Assembly (NCBI GenBank): GCA_035508435.1
Contig: DATJNA010000217.1
Coordinates: forward strand, 20,159-84,158
Length of the DNA: 64,000 nucleotides
Source of the DNA: JASHVB01 sp035508435
GTDB taxonomy: Bacteria; Pseudomonadota; Alphaproteobacteria; Acetobacterales; Acetobacteraceae
Direction: 5' to 3'
Positions 36,678 through 45,155 of this stretch are shown piece after piece. Made by a program: the position numbers and the translations under genes. The notes under the pieces were generated by a model that was not told the origin of the DNA, did no database searches, and saw nothing but the letters and a program-made list of their open reading frames with translations. Every line of letters begins with the position of its first letter. The first letter of the stretch is position 1.

Positions 36678-36844
36678 GGCGCCGGCGCGGCGGATCCCGG
36701 CAATGCGCCGATCGACGGGATGCGACCCGACGATCGGGGTCCCGGCATTGCTCGCGGGGTTCGCGCATGCAGCCGGGGCGATGGCTTCGTCGCGGCGGCG
36801 CAGTCCCGCGAGCCGGTTTCGGTTGGGTTGGAAGCGGCATCGCC

Positions 36845-37267
36845 ATGGCGGCAACACGCGAGGGGACGATCGCGCGGGCCAGAATGGGCTTCGACGACGG
36901 CAGCTTCATCGAGCGCCTGCGCGCGCTCGTGGCCGTCCCCACCGAGAGCCAGCCGCCGCTGCGCAAGCACGAGTTGGAACGTTATTGCCACGACGTCTGC
37001 GGGCCGATGATCGCGGAGCTGGGGTTCGCCACCCAGGTTCTCGATAATCCCGATCCCATCCACGGGCCTGTGCTGATCGGCACACGGATCGAGGATGCCT
37101 CGCTGCCGAGCGTGCTGATCTACGGCCACGGCGACGTGGTGCGCGCCATGCCGGAACGCTGGCGGCATGGCCTTGACCCCTGGAGCGTTACCATTGCCCG
37201 GTTGCTGAACCATCCGCTGGTTGGTTCACATTGCTCCGGGAGAACTTGTCAGCGGTGGCGGCGCTGA
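36845..37267 (+). pseudogene. M20-family metallopeptidase, N-terminal fragment
   Basis: The first 117 residues (ATG at 36845) match the start of M20 peptidases/dipeptidases: FIERLRALVAVPTESQP, a hydrophobic core, and the first metal-binding motif YGHGDVV. The match ends after HGLDPWSVTI, just before the second metal motif (normally a DNKG-type segment). The remaining 23 residues to the stop are unrelated. Whole enzymes are about 450-480 aa, so at least 350 residues and most metal ligands are lost. The break at about 37197 lies 90 bases from the end of the threonine-synthase-like gene, pointing to a deletion junction. Confidence 0.7.
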
Positions 37268-37289
37268 CATGCCGGCGAGACCATCGGGT

Positions 37290-38420
37290 TCAACCTGGGT
37301 CGAGCAATTCTGCGATTCGTGCGGTCGCCTTCAGGCCGCTGCCGGTCAGCACCAGCACCGTCGTTTGCTGCGCCGTGATGGTGCCGGCCGCGAGCAATTT
37401 GGCGAACGCGCCGACCGCCTGAGCCGCCGTTGGTTCCACATACAGCCCCAGCCGCGCGAGCCGGAGCATTGCGTCGGCGATCTCTTGCTCGGTCAGCGTC
37501 ACCGCGCCGCCGCGGGTCTGGCGCAGCACGCCCAGCACTTCGCGCAGACGGATCGGGTGGGCGATCGCGGTGCCCTCGGCGATGGTGGGCTGGATGTCGG
37601 TGGGCACCGGCGTATCGGCACCGGCCATGAAAGCGGCGGCGATCGGCGCGCAATGGGCGGGCTGCACGGCGAAGATGCGTGGCACGGTGTCGATCTCGCC
37701 GGCGCGCTGGAGCTCGGCGAAACCGATCTCGCAGCCGAGCACGTTGGAGCCGGCGCCGCATGGGGTGATGACGTTGTCGGGCGCACGGAAGCCGAGGTCT
37801 TCCCACAGCTCATAGGCGAGCGTCTTGGTGCCGTGCAGGAAGAACGGGTGCCAGTTGTGGCTGGCATAGAAGATGGTTTCGGAGCGGCGCACGGCGGCGT
37901 CGGCGGTGTCCTGGCGGGTGCCGGGCACCAGTTCGAGCGCGGCGCCATGGGCGCGCATCTGCACCAGCTTGGCGGGGCTGGTCGATGCGGGTGCCATGAC
38001 GGTGGCGGCGAGGCCGCCGGCGGCGGCATATGCCGCGATCGCCGCGCCGCCGTTGCCGGAGCTGTCCTCCAGCACGGCGGTCACGCCCTGCGCGCGCAGC
38101 AGCGACAGCATGACGCTGGCGCCGCGGTCCTTGAAGCTGCCGGTGGGCATCAGCCACTCGCATTTCAGCCAGGCCGGTGCGCCGGGCAGCGTGCGGCGCA
38201 GCAATGGCGTGGTGCCCTCGCCGAGGCTGATCGGCGCGGTGGGCTGGAACGGCAGGGCGGCCCGATAGCGCCAGAGGCTGCGCTCGCCGGCATCGATCTG
38301 CGCGCGGGTGATGCCCGGCAGCGGCGAGAGCAAGAGCGGGGCGCCATCGGGGCCGCTCCAGCGTGGCTGGTCGAGGGGGAAGGTCTGGCCGGTGCGCGGA
38401 TCGAGATAGGCGGCGGGCAT
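37290..38420 (-). CDS. Threonine synthase-like PLP-dependent enzyme
   Basis: A 376-residue fold-type II PLP enzyme. The Schiff-base lysine is in PTGSFKDRGA, the substrate-carboxylate loop in EDSSGNGGAAIAAYAA, and the phosphate-binding glycines in TPCGAGSNVLG. It lacks the N-terminal domain of plant-type and yeast-type threonine synthases and may instead act as a deaminase or racemase-like enzyme. The frame extends to 38720 through repetitive sequence; the ATG at 38420 (MPAAYLDPRTGQTF) is preferred, with GGAG about 11 bases before it. Convergent with the truncated M20 gene. Confidence 0.8.
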   Translation of the reverse strand: MPAAYLDPRTGQTFPLDQPRWSGPDGAPLLLSPLPGITRAQIDAGERSLWRYRAALPFQPTAPISLGEGTTPLLRRTLPGAPAWLKCEWLMPTGSFKDRGASVMLSLLRAQGVTAVLEDSSGNGGAAIAAYAAAGGLAATVMAPASTSPAKLVQMRAHGAALELVPGTRQDTADAAVRRSETIFYASHNWHPFFLHGTKTLAYELWEDLGFRAPDNVITPCGAGSNVLGCEIGFAELQRAGEIDTVPRIFAVQPAHCAPIAAAFMAGADTPVPTDIQPTIAEGTAIAHPIRLREVLGVLRQTRGGAVTLTEQEIADAMLRLARLGLYVEPTAAQAVGAFAKLLAAGTITAQQTTVLVLTGSGLKATARIAELLDPG

Positions 38421-38670
38421 GTCAGGCGTGCTCCAACCAAGAGTGGCGCGGCGGCAGCCGGATCGGGTCGCCGCAATACTGCTGATGATCCGGGGCCGCC
38501 GTCGAGGTCTGCCAGGCCAGGTCTGCCAGGCCGCCGGCAGCGGGCGCCGATCTGGTGGTGTAGCCCGGTCTGGCCACACCGATCGGGGCTTCGATGCAGC
38601 GACCCGGCAGAGGGTTGGCTGCGCCTTGCCTGGGCTGAACCAGGCCGGGGCAGCACAGGGCATGACCCCC

Positions 38671-38712
38671 GATCGCGAGGCGCCCGATCGCGAGGCGCCC
38701 GATCGCGAGGTG
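38671..38712. repeat. 15-bp tandem repeat within a 546-base gene-free stretch
   Basis: GATCGCGAGGCGCCC is repeated almost three times. The surrounding interval 38421-38966 contains further short duplications (GGCCAGGTCTGCCA near 38515 and GTGGCGCCGGCC near 38820) and no convincing gene. The open frames through it have repeat-driven composition and no ribosome site. Confidence 0.7.
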
Positions 38713-38966
38713 TTTGCCATCGGCCCCGCGGCCCGGGCGGCGGGACGGCGTGCGGTTTCTCACCAAGGCAAAGCCAGGTCGAAGCAAGCGTCAGGCAGAC
38801 GCGTTGCTGCCGCGCGACGTGGCGCCGGCCGTGGTGGCGCCGGCCGTGGTGGCACGGCGTCGTTTGGCAGGTGGTTGACGCGGCGCGAATCAGGGTGGCG
38901 GGGCCGCCATGCGGCGGTCCCGGGCGTTGGCTCGCAAGGCTGGCGCGCTGGTCGGCGTGCGATCGT

Positions 38967-40265
38967 TCAAACCGGGCTGGCGCGGGCGGCGTGGCAAACG
39001 CGCCGGGGACGCGGGCGGTGGTGTGAATTTGGCAAGCCGACGACGTTGCTGTAACGAAATGTCATCGCGCCGGCAGGCAAGGCAAAATGACGGCGCCACG
39101 ATGCTCGCGCCGAGCGCGGCAACGCTCGCGCCGCGCCGGGGCGGGCAGATTGCTCGATCACGCGCCGATCCGCGGGCGGCGCGCCGGTGTCGCCGCGGCC
39201 GGCATCGGGTGGCTGCGGCGGGAACGGTGCCGCATCGAGCGTGTCGCGCCGGGCCTCGGCGGGACAGGGTATGAGCGGTGCGCCATGCTTGCCCACGGGC
39301 CGCGCCGGCGGCAGCGATTGGGTGTCCGGCCCGGTCGCCGATGCGTTGTCGCGCGTGACGCGGGCGGCATCCGGCAAGGTCGCGGTATGGGCTTCAGGCA
39401 GCGGTTGCGGCAATGCATCGATTGCGGCGGCGGGCGCAGTACCCGGCTGCGTGGTCGGCGCTGCATCCCGCTGCGTGGTCGGCGCTGCATCCCGCTGCGT
39501 GGTCGGCGCTGCATCCCGCTCCGCGGCCAACGCTGCATCCCGCTCCGCGGCCGGCGCTGCATTCGGCTCCGCGGCCGGCACGGCATTCGGCTCCCCGGCC
39601 GGCGCGGCATTCGGTTCCGTGGCCGGCACGGCATTCGGTTCCGTGGCCGGCGCGGCGCCTCCGCGAATCTTCGTCAGGCGGCTCCACAGGGTGGCAAACA
39701 CCTCGAAGGGATCCGGCGTGTCCGCCTCCGGCGGCAATTCGATGAGGTACTGGGTAAGCCCGGAAAACATGAACACCAGGATGTCGGGATCGCATTGCTC
39801 GAGCGGCGTATTGAGGAACGCACAGGCTTCCGGGCTGAGAACGGGGAACGCCTCCGGCGTGAAAAGCGTGACGTCGGTATCGGGTAATTGCTCCGGGCGG
39901 CGCGGGGCAGGCGGGCGGTTGTTGCGGCCGAGCGGGGCACGCCGGCGGCGGCTGCCGCCAAGCCATGGCACCAGCCAGCCGGAGTCTGCTGGCCGGGCTG
40001 CTGCGGCAGGAACCGCGTCGCGTTGGCGACGGGTGCGAGGCTTCGGCTCAGGCGCGGGACGCGCAGCGGCATCCCGGGCCGCGGAATCGTGGCCGATGCC
40101 GGGTTGCGATACGGCTGGACGCCGCCGCAGGACTCCGGCGTGAGCCAGCCCGCCGGCGATCGCTCTGCGCACCGTGCCGCCGAGCCGGCGAACGAGGCGC
40201 GCACCAGCCCCCAGGCGGGGCTGGGGAGATTGGTCGGACTGGGGCGGGCAAAGGGAACGCGCCAT
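38967..40265 (-). CDS. Uncharacterised Ala/Pro-rich protein with 8-residue repeats
   Basis: A 432-residue frame starting at the ATG at 40265. Most of it is Arg/Pro/Ala-rich and probably disordered. One stretch looks folded and conserved: from TLFTPEAFPVLSPEACAFL through DPDILVFMFSGLTQYLIELP to FEVFATLWSRLT (about 133-202). It is followed by about nine repeats of an 8-residue unit of type PATEPNAA / PTTQRDAA, encoded by 24-bp DNA repeats (39446-39657). No family is recognised. It has the best promoter in the window just upstream (40318-40346). The C-terminus after the repeats may be poorly defined; the real stop is only certain if the repeats are in frame as read. Confidence 0.5.
   Translation of the reverse strand: MARSLCPPQSDQSPQPRLGAGARLVRRLGGTVRRAIAGGLAHAGVLRRRPAVSQPGIGHDSAARDAAARPAPEPKPRTRRQRDAVPAAAARPADSGWLVPWLGGSRRRRAPLGRNNRPPAPRRPEQLPDTDVTLFTPEAFPVLSPEACAFLNTPLEQCDPDILVFMFSGLTQYLIELPPEADTPDPFEVFATLWSRLTKIRGGAAPATEPNAVPATEPNAAPAGEPNAVPAAEPNAAPAAERDAALAAERDAAPTTQRDAAPTTQRDAAPTTQPGTAPAAAIDALPQPLPEAHTATLPDAARVTRDNASATGPDTQSLPPARPVGKHGAPLIPCPAEARRDTLDAAPFPPQPPDAGRGDTGAPPADRRVIEQSARPGAARALPRSARASWRRHFALPAGAMTFRYSNVVGLPNSHHRPRPRRVCHAARASPV
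39446..39657. repeat. 24-bp tandem repeat, nine copies, inside a coding region
   Basis: Units starting GCTGCGTGGTCGGCGC repeat every 24 bases. The first three copies are identical; the later ones diverge progressively (GCTCCGCGGCC, then GTTCCGTGGCC). The period is a multiple of three, so the array encodes an 8-residue repeat in the minus-strand gene and keeps both strands open. Confidence 0.85.
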
Positions 40266-40283
40266 GCGGACGCTCGCTGTCAC

Positions 40284-40299
40284 CGCTCCGTTGGGAGCG
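40284..40299 (-). promoter_or_regulatory. Leader hairpin CGCTCC-GTTG-GGAGCG
   Basis: A perfect 6-bp stem with a 4-base loop falls in the predicted 5' leader of the Ala/Pro-rich gene, about 20 bases upstream of its ATG at 40265. It could mask the ribosome site or stabilise the mRNA. Confidence 0.35.
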
Positions 40300-40317
40300 T
40301 GGTTGCAATGGGACGCG

Positions 40318-40346
40318 ACTATATCGCACCGACTAACGCTTGTCAA
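40318..40346 (-). promoter_or_regulatory. Near-consensus sigma-70 promoter TTGACA-N17-TATAGT
   Basis: Read on the minus strand, TTGACA (40341-40346) and TATAGT (40318-40323) are separated by exactly 17 bases, one mismatch from the full consensus. Transcription would start near 40311, about 45 bases before the ATG at 40265. It lies in a local AT-rich patch within the 382-base gap 40266-40647. The rest of that gap shows no gene. Confidence 0.7.
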
Positions 40347-40647
40347 TACAATTAACAAGCGGGAGGCACCTGGACCCCAGGTTTCGCAGGGTTGACCGGT
40401 CGCGGCGGCGGGTTCCCCGCGTTCCGGCCGCAAGCTGCCCCGGGTCCGGCCGCGGCAGGGTTCTGTGGCAGCCCGCGTGAGTGGACGGCGGCCGTTCCGG
40501 CCCGGCGCAGACGCACGGGGTCGTGACAGTCAGCGTCATGCCGGACAGATCAAGGTTTTTGCCCTGGCGTCAGCCCCTGTTCCGGCACGTATCGGTTGGT
40601 CTTCGCCGGCCATGACATGGCGAGGTCGTGGCAGGTAAAATCCTGTC

Positions 40648-41334
40648 TCAAGGCATTCGGTCGTAGGCCTCGGCCAGAGCAGGAATGATCGCATTTGAAA
40701 CGTTGGCCAATTGATAGGCGCTCGTGACATCGTTGGCCTCGTCGGTCGATCCGCCAAAATGCGTCAGTTCATGCAGGACGGTTGCCGATTTGTCATCTGC
40801 CGTTTTGCTGCACCACTCGGTAACACAAAGATGAATCGTGTGTCCGATCTTTGGGCGAACCCATGCCGCGACATCCTTTTTGCAAGCCGCTTCGCACTCG
40901 ATGGACACACCGTCATTGCACCTTTGACTGGTCTTGACCAGGATATCCAGAACCCTGATCGCGTTCCAGGTATCTCCCTTGCTGCCGTTTAGTTGTTTTA
41001 CGATGGGTGGCACGACTCCGGCAGCACGCAGGCTTTCGATACCTTGTCTGCCGCGAGATGTAAGACGTTCGAGCAGCTTGCGCGCTTTTTCCGTTTGTGT
41101 GCAGGCGCCTTCGATCAGCTTTTTTATGTCGCTCGCCTTGACATCCGGCAGCCGACAAACGGGCTCGCTACAATCGCCTACGCTGACTTGATAGTGGTAG
41201 GTCGGTGAGTTTTCCGGTTGCGCATTCGCAGCATTGCCACAACAGACGGCGAGGGCGGTGCCAAGGATGGCGAACTCGATGCGCGAGGATCGCAAGGCGA
41301 ATGCCCCAATGGCGGCGACGCGGCCGCGGCTCAT
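40648..41334 (-). CDS. Exported aspzincin (M35)-like metallopeptidase
   Basis: A 228-residue protein. The ATG at 41334 overlaps the stop of the upstream gene (ATGA) and is followed by a signal-like stretch (about 18-36, FAILGTALAVCCGNAANA). The mature part has eight or more cysteines, consistent with disulfides outside the cytoplasm. Near the C-terminus is the zincin motif HELTH, then FGGSTDEANDVTSAYQLA, resembling the HExxH plus GTxxD of deuterolysin/aspzincin (M35) peptidases. The characteristic final NADNY region is only loosely kept (AEAYDRMP). The gene is a little less GC-rich than its neighbours. Confidence 0.6.
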   Translation of the reverse strand: MSRGRVAAIGAFALRSSRIEFAILGTALAVCCGNAANAQPENSPTYHYQVSVGDCSEPVCRLPDVKASDIKKLIEGACTQTEKARKLLERLTSRGRQGIESLRAAGVVPPIVKQLNGSKGDTWNAIRVLDILVKTSQRCNDGVSIECEAACKKDVAAWVRPKIGHTIHLCVTEWCSKTADDKSATVLHELTHFGGSTDEANDVTSAYQLANVSNAIIPALAEAYDRMP

Positions 41335-41921
41335 GCGGGCGTGGCAGGCAGCAAAGAGACACGCTCGCACAGGAGCGTGAGCGCTGCCGCAACGAAGGCG
41401 GCCCGTTCAGGCGGCGGCACGAGCAATCCGATCGCTTGCGCGGCGCCTTCAATCAGTATGCCCGCGAGCACGCCCGGCTCGCTGTTATTGCCGATCAGCG
41501 CCTTGATCTGCCGCACCAGTTCCTCCAAGGCCGCGGCGTTGTTGACGGCGGCCGCCTCGGCTTGAAAGACCAACGCCCCTACCGCTGACGTGGCGTCGAC
41601 GGAACCGGTCTGGCCTAGAGCCGGCCCTGCGGCAGGCGCTGCGTCGGCCTCGTCCGGCACCTGCCAGTTGGTCCATGGCGACACGGACACCGCCTGCCGC
41701 CGCAGTGCCAGTCGCTCTTCCAGGCCGGCCCGCATCTCGGCGATCTCCATCCGCACGACGCGCAAACTCTCTCGGTTCTGCTGCGTCAATCGACGCGCGG
41801 CGGCAATCTGCCGACAATATTCACGCAGGATCTCGGCCGTCTCTTCGTGCAATGGCTTGGCCCTTGTTCTCGAGTTGCGGAGTCGGAACACGTCTGCCGC
41901 AACGACATCGTGTGGCGACAT
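41331..41921 (-). CDS. Uncharacterised helical protein coupled to the M35-like gene
   Basis: A 196-residue protein with no recognised domain. Residues about 20-75 are rich in Arg/Glu/Leu and predict a long helix or coiled coil (EILREYCRQIAAARRLTQQNRESLRVVRMEIAEMRAGLEERLALRR has heptad-like spacing). An Ala/Pro linker and a second helical hydrophobic region follow (EELVRQIKALIG; GAAQAIGLLVPPPERAAFVAAALTLL). There is no signal peptide. Its stop overlaps the start of the aspzincin-like gene, so the two are made together; an inhibitor, chaperone or membrane partner role is possible but unproven. Confidence 0.55.
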   Translation of the reverse strand: MSPHDVVAADVFRLRNSRTRAKPLHEETAEILREYCRQIAAARRLTQQNRESLRVVRMEIAEMRAGLEERLALRRQAVSVSPWTNWQVPDEADAAPAAGPALGQTGSVDATSAVGALVFQAEAAAVNNAAALEELVRQIKALIGNNSEPGVLAGILIEGAAQAIGLLVPPPERAAFVAAALTLLCERVSLLPATPA

Positions 41922-42037
41922 CGGTGCGAATTGTGCGCCCTCGGCCGAGCTTCGTCCAGTCGTTGCACAAATACCACCGGGAGCCCACCCAGGTTGCGAT
42001 CATCCGATCAGCACGTCGCTGGGATGAGACTCGAAGG

Positions 42038-42457
42038 CTACGCGGCGTGGGGCGTGAGGCCGGTGCCTTGCGAAGGCGGCATAACGTTGATCACGGTGGT
42101 CAACGCGTCGATCAGTTGCGCGCGCCGAAACGGCTTGGTGAGGACAACCGGCGCGGTGGCCGCATGGAACTTGGCCACTCCCGCGGCCAATCGCGTATAG
42201 CTCTCCGAGTAACCCGTGGTCACGATGATCCTGGGTGGGGTTTCCATTCGCAAAACCTCATGGAGCACCGCGATGCCGTCCTTGCCCGGCATGATCATGT
42301 CGAGCATGAGGATGTCCGGACGGTAGTCGAGATATCGGTCCACAACATCGAACGGGTTGGTGACCGATCGGACGTCCAGGCCAATGGACCTGGCCACAAG
42401 GGCAATCACCTCCGCTATCCCGGCATCGTCGTCCACCACCATCAATTTGTATGGCAT
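42038..42457 (-). CDS. Single-domain response regulator (receiver only)
   Basis: A 139-residue CheY-like receiver with no output domain. The acidic pair is in MVVDDDAG, the phospho-acceptor aspartate in DILMLDMIMPGKDG, the conserved Thr in IIVTTGYSE and the Lys in VVLTKPFRR. The start at 42457 (MPYKLMVVDD) is preferred over the longer frame to 42571 because of the GGGGGGCAGG site before it. No histidine kinase is nearby, so it is an orphan receiver, perhaps in a phosphorelay. Confidence 0.85.
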   Translation of the reverse strand: MPYKLMVVDDDAGIAEVIALVARSIGLDVRSVTNPFDVVDRYLDYRPDILMLDMIMPGKDGIAVLHEVLRMETPPRIIVTTGYSESYTRLAAGVAKFHAATAPVVLTKPFRRAQLIDALTTVINVMPPSQGTGLTPHAA

Positions 42458-43253
42458 GGCCTGCCCCCCTCTCCCACGCTGGATCGCTGGGATATTATTG
42501 GCGCCAACTGTAACCGAGTGTTGCGGTGCACCGCAAGAAGAGAGAACGCGGGGGGTTGTCTTTCTGGCCACAATTCAACTGCTGCTGCGGCTGACCTTAG
42601 AAGCACAACTTATCCGGGCCGCGGGTCATGGGCGATTGATACAGCTCAACAATATGCAATATGGCGCCGGGCGGAGGCTCGGGCTGGTGGGCCAACGCTG
42701 ACGCCTGGTACCGGCACCGTCACTTCATTGCGAGCGAAGCCGAACGGGGAGCCATCCGCGGCGGTGGCGGCGGAGGGGCGCGCAGATCGAGGATGTGGGC
42801 ATTGCATGTTGGCAACGAGGAGATCGTTGCGCGCCTGTTGGCGCCGCGCGGCGCGAGCCACCTCGCCCGGCCAGGCGATATCGGCAGCGGCAGAGCGCGC
42901 CCCACCGCCTCAATCGACGGCATGTGCGTGAACGATTGAGACCTGGTTCGCACGGAGGCAGCGCGGAGCGCCACGGTGAACACGGAGCCCCGCATGCCTC
43001 CGCGGAGTCGCTGACCGAACCAATCACCAGACCGGCAAGCAACACGATCCGGGCTTTGCCTGAAGCGGTCTTGAAGACAGGTCTGAATCTGTTCCGGCCG
43101 ACCGAACATCCGTGAGTTTTTCTAATGGCCCAATCGGCTGGGCAGGGACTTATTCTGAGCTGCCTCGAACAATGCCTGTGTGCGCCTCGCCTGATGGATC
43201 GCCTGCAGCCCCGGCGGGGGACCCGACGCGATGAAGTGTCATGGCAAGGCGAC
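42458..43253. other. Gene-free stretch with a 16-bp palindrome (42521-42536)
   Basis: About 800 bases without a convincing gene. Close to the receiver gene is the perfect 16-bp palindrome TTGCGGTGCACCGCAA (42521-42536), a plausible operator. An AT-rich TAATAT lies about 25 bases nearer the gene. The rest (42600-43250) shows open frames without ribosome sites or recognisable protein and may be decayed sequence. Confidence 0.4.
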
Positions 43254-43982
43254 CTACTCTTCCCGGTGAACGGTGATGTTGTTCACCATCACCTTCTGCG
43301 GATCGGCCTTCTCCGCCACGCCGGAAATCTCGGCAATACGCCAAGGCTGGATGATCGCCGCGTCGAGCCCATGCTGCTGCAGTGCGGCGCGGTTGGGCAG
43401 GAACGCGCATACCTCGGTCGGGCCGGCGCTCAGCAGCACCAGCGTATGATCGGGCAGGAACTCCACCCGCTCGATCCGGCCGGCGAGCGTGACGGGTTGC
43501 CCGTCCTGATAGGCACTGATCGGCTGGTAGCTCTGATTGCAGCGCTTGAGATCGGCCGGACCAGGACCGGCCGTCAGCTCTCCCAGCTTCCACACCCCGC
43601 CCTGGCTGACGAAGCCAAGATCGAATTCCTGTTGCTCGACGTGGCCGGCGACGGTCTTGCTGGCGAGCATGATCAACAGTGCCTTGTCGCCGGCATCGTT
43701 CATGCTGGCATGCATCGGCTCCAACCGGTCCGGCACCATCTCGCGGGATGCGTTCAGGAAGTCGGCGCGGTCCTTGGGTGTTGCGAGCTGCTGGCGCAGC
43801 GCCGCTTGCTCGGCATCGCTGCGCTGCGCCAGGGCCTGGTTCAGGTCGCCGGCCTCGATCGCGCGGTTGTAGCGGTAGAACAATGCAAGGAGCTGCTGTT
43901 GCAGCGGACCGTCGATCGGGCGCGCGGCGGCCGGGCCCGCCAGCGGCAACAGGGCGACCAGTGCAAGCAGGGATCGGTGCAT
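43254..43982 (-). CDS. Uncharacterised exported protein
   Basis: A 242-residue protein with a signal peptide (MHRSLLALVALLPLAGPAAA, cut likely after AAA or ARP). The mature part has an initial helical region rich in Gln/Ala (ALFYRYNRAIEAGDLNQALAQ, then LRQQLATPKDRADFLNASREMVP). A mixed beta region follows (LLIMLASKTVAGHVEQQEFDLGF; PVTLAGRIERVEFLPDHTLVLLS). No family is recognised. The ATG at 43982 has GGAGG eight bases upstream. Five 23-bp repeats lie upstream at 44033-44147. Confidence 0.6.
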   Translation of the reverse strand: MHRSLLALVALLPLAGPAAARPIDGPLQQQLLALFYRYNRAIEAGDLNQALAQRSDAEQAALRQQLATPKDRADFLNASREMVPDRLEPMHASMNDAGDKALLIMLASKTVAGHVEQQEFDLGFVSQGGVWKLGELTAGPGPADLKRCNQSYQPISAYQDGQPVTLAGRIERVEFLPDHTLVLLSAGPTEVCAFLPNRAALQQHGLDAAIIQPWRIAEISGVAEKADPQKVMVNNITVHREE

Positions 43983-44032
43983 CGCCGTGCCTCCAGACAT
44001 GCGGCCGGGTGGTATAGGCGCTGTGGCTTCGC

Positions 44033-44147
44033 GTGGCCATGAGGGTGGGCTCTCCGTGGCCATGCGGGTGGGCTCTCCGTGGCCATGCGGGCGGGCTTTC
44101 CGTGGCCATGCGGGTGGGCTTTCCGTGGCCATGCGCGAGGGCTGCCC
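44033..44147. repeat. 23-bp tandem repeat, five copies, upstream of exported-protein gene
   Basis: Units start GTGGCCATGCGGGTGGGCT at 44033, 44056, 44079, 44102 and 44125, with divergence growing in the last copy. The array lies about 50 bases upstream of the ATG at 43982, in the likely promoter region. The rest of the 755-base gap 43983-44737 shows no gene apart from short open frames. Confidence 0.8.
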
Positions 44148-44690
44148 ATGGCGATACGGCAGGGATGCGACCGCAGGCAGAGCAAAAGCCGCGAGAACTG
44201 CGCTGCGTCATGCCGCCGTTGCGCCGATGGCGCGTTGCCTGAGGCGGCAAGGTGGAGCGGACCGCGTCCGCCGTGCGCAACGATCGGACCCGCCCCAGCC
44301 GGGGCGACGTTGCCCGCACGCTACGGATCCGCTGGCAGGTACGGGTCCGCCGGCGCGGCACAATCCGTTGCGGGGATCGCGTGAAACAAATGGCAGGCTG
44401 CGGCTGCCGAGGGTTCCGTGACGCCGGTCTCGCACCGACGCTCCGGATTCACGCCAGGCGCGTTGGCCTTGGTATTTGCGTTCGGCAGTGCCAGCGTGGT
44501 GATTGCCGTGGGTCACGTCCTCGCCGTGTTTGCAGCGGTGGCAGCGAGTCGGGGTACCGCACACCCAAAGCAGCATCGTGAGACCGGGGCACTGAGTTTC
44601 CGAACTGTTCAAAGACCGTCCATCAATCAAATTTAAACCACTGGTAATGCCGTTTTTAACGGAACGCGCCGGCATGCAAAACCGGGTGAG

Positions 44691-44719
44691 TTGCCAAATG
44701 GCGCGGAATTCAATAAGAT
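44691..44719 (+). promoter_or_regulatory. Promoter TTGCCA-N17-TAAGAT for the XRE regulator
   Basis: A -35 TTGCCA (44691-44696) and -10 TAAGAT (44714-44719) are 17 bases apart in an AT-richer patch, with the start codon 20-40 bases downstream. A small dyad CCGTT-TTT-AACGG lies just upstream (near 44650) and could be an operator, perhaps for the regulator itself. Confidence 0.5.
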
Positions 44720-44737
44720 GGTGTTATTGGCCCAACC

Positions 44738-44971
44738 ATGGCAGGAGATACAAACTTGGCCCGCAAACCCAGTCTGTCGCGCTATATTCGCAATGCTCGG
44801 CTGCAGCGCGGCCTTTCCGTCGCCGAACTTGCCGAGCAGGTAGGGGTCAGTGCGGCCAGCATCTATTTTTGGGAAACCGCCCGCGTGAAGCCGCGCGATG
44901 CGAATTTGAGCGCGCTTTGCAAGGCATTGAAGCTGCCGATCCGCGCCACGCGCGAGATCGCCGCGGGCTGA
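44738..44971 (+). CDS. Small XRE-family DNA-binding regulator
   Basis: A 77-residue helix-turn-helix protein of the Cro/C1 (XRE) type. The HTH covers about residues 15-70 (SRYIRNARLQRGLSVAELAEQVGVSAASIYFWETARVKPRDANLSALCKALKLPI). It is little more than one DNA-binding domain. The ATG at 44738 lacks a good ribosome site; a TTG at 44756 (product beginning at LARKPS) has AGGAG eight bases before it and may be the true start. The target and neighbours give no further clue. It is flanked by non-coding repeat regions. Confidence 0.7.
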   Translation: MAGDTNLARKPSLSRYIRNARLQRGLSVAELAEQVGVSAASIYFWETARVKPRDANLSALCKALKLPIRATREIAAG

Positions 44972-45155
44972 CGGCGGACTTGCTGCCGCCTGCATAGGGC
45001 GGGCGATCCCCGGCGGAACCGCGCAGCATAGTGCGTGGCGACAATGGCGGCATCGCGTCGCGGGTTCGCAACCGACTTCGCATTTCCCCGACGTGACTGC
45101 GGAATGCGCCCGGCTCGGCTGGCGCGGGATCAAACCTGTCCCGTGCCGCCCTTGT

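Noticed and set aside
38421..38720. Longer N-terminus of the threonine synthase-like gene
   Set aside because: The added part is Arg/Pro-rich and repeat-derived; the ATG at 38420 matches the domain start.
42795..43253. Protein-coding gene in the 42.8-43.2 kb stretch
   Set aside because: Open frames here are on both strands, mutually overlapping, Arg/Ala-rich and without ribosome sites or recognisable motifs.
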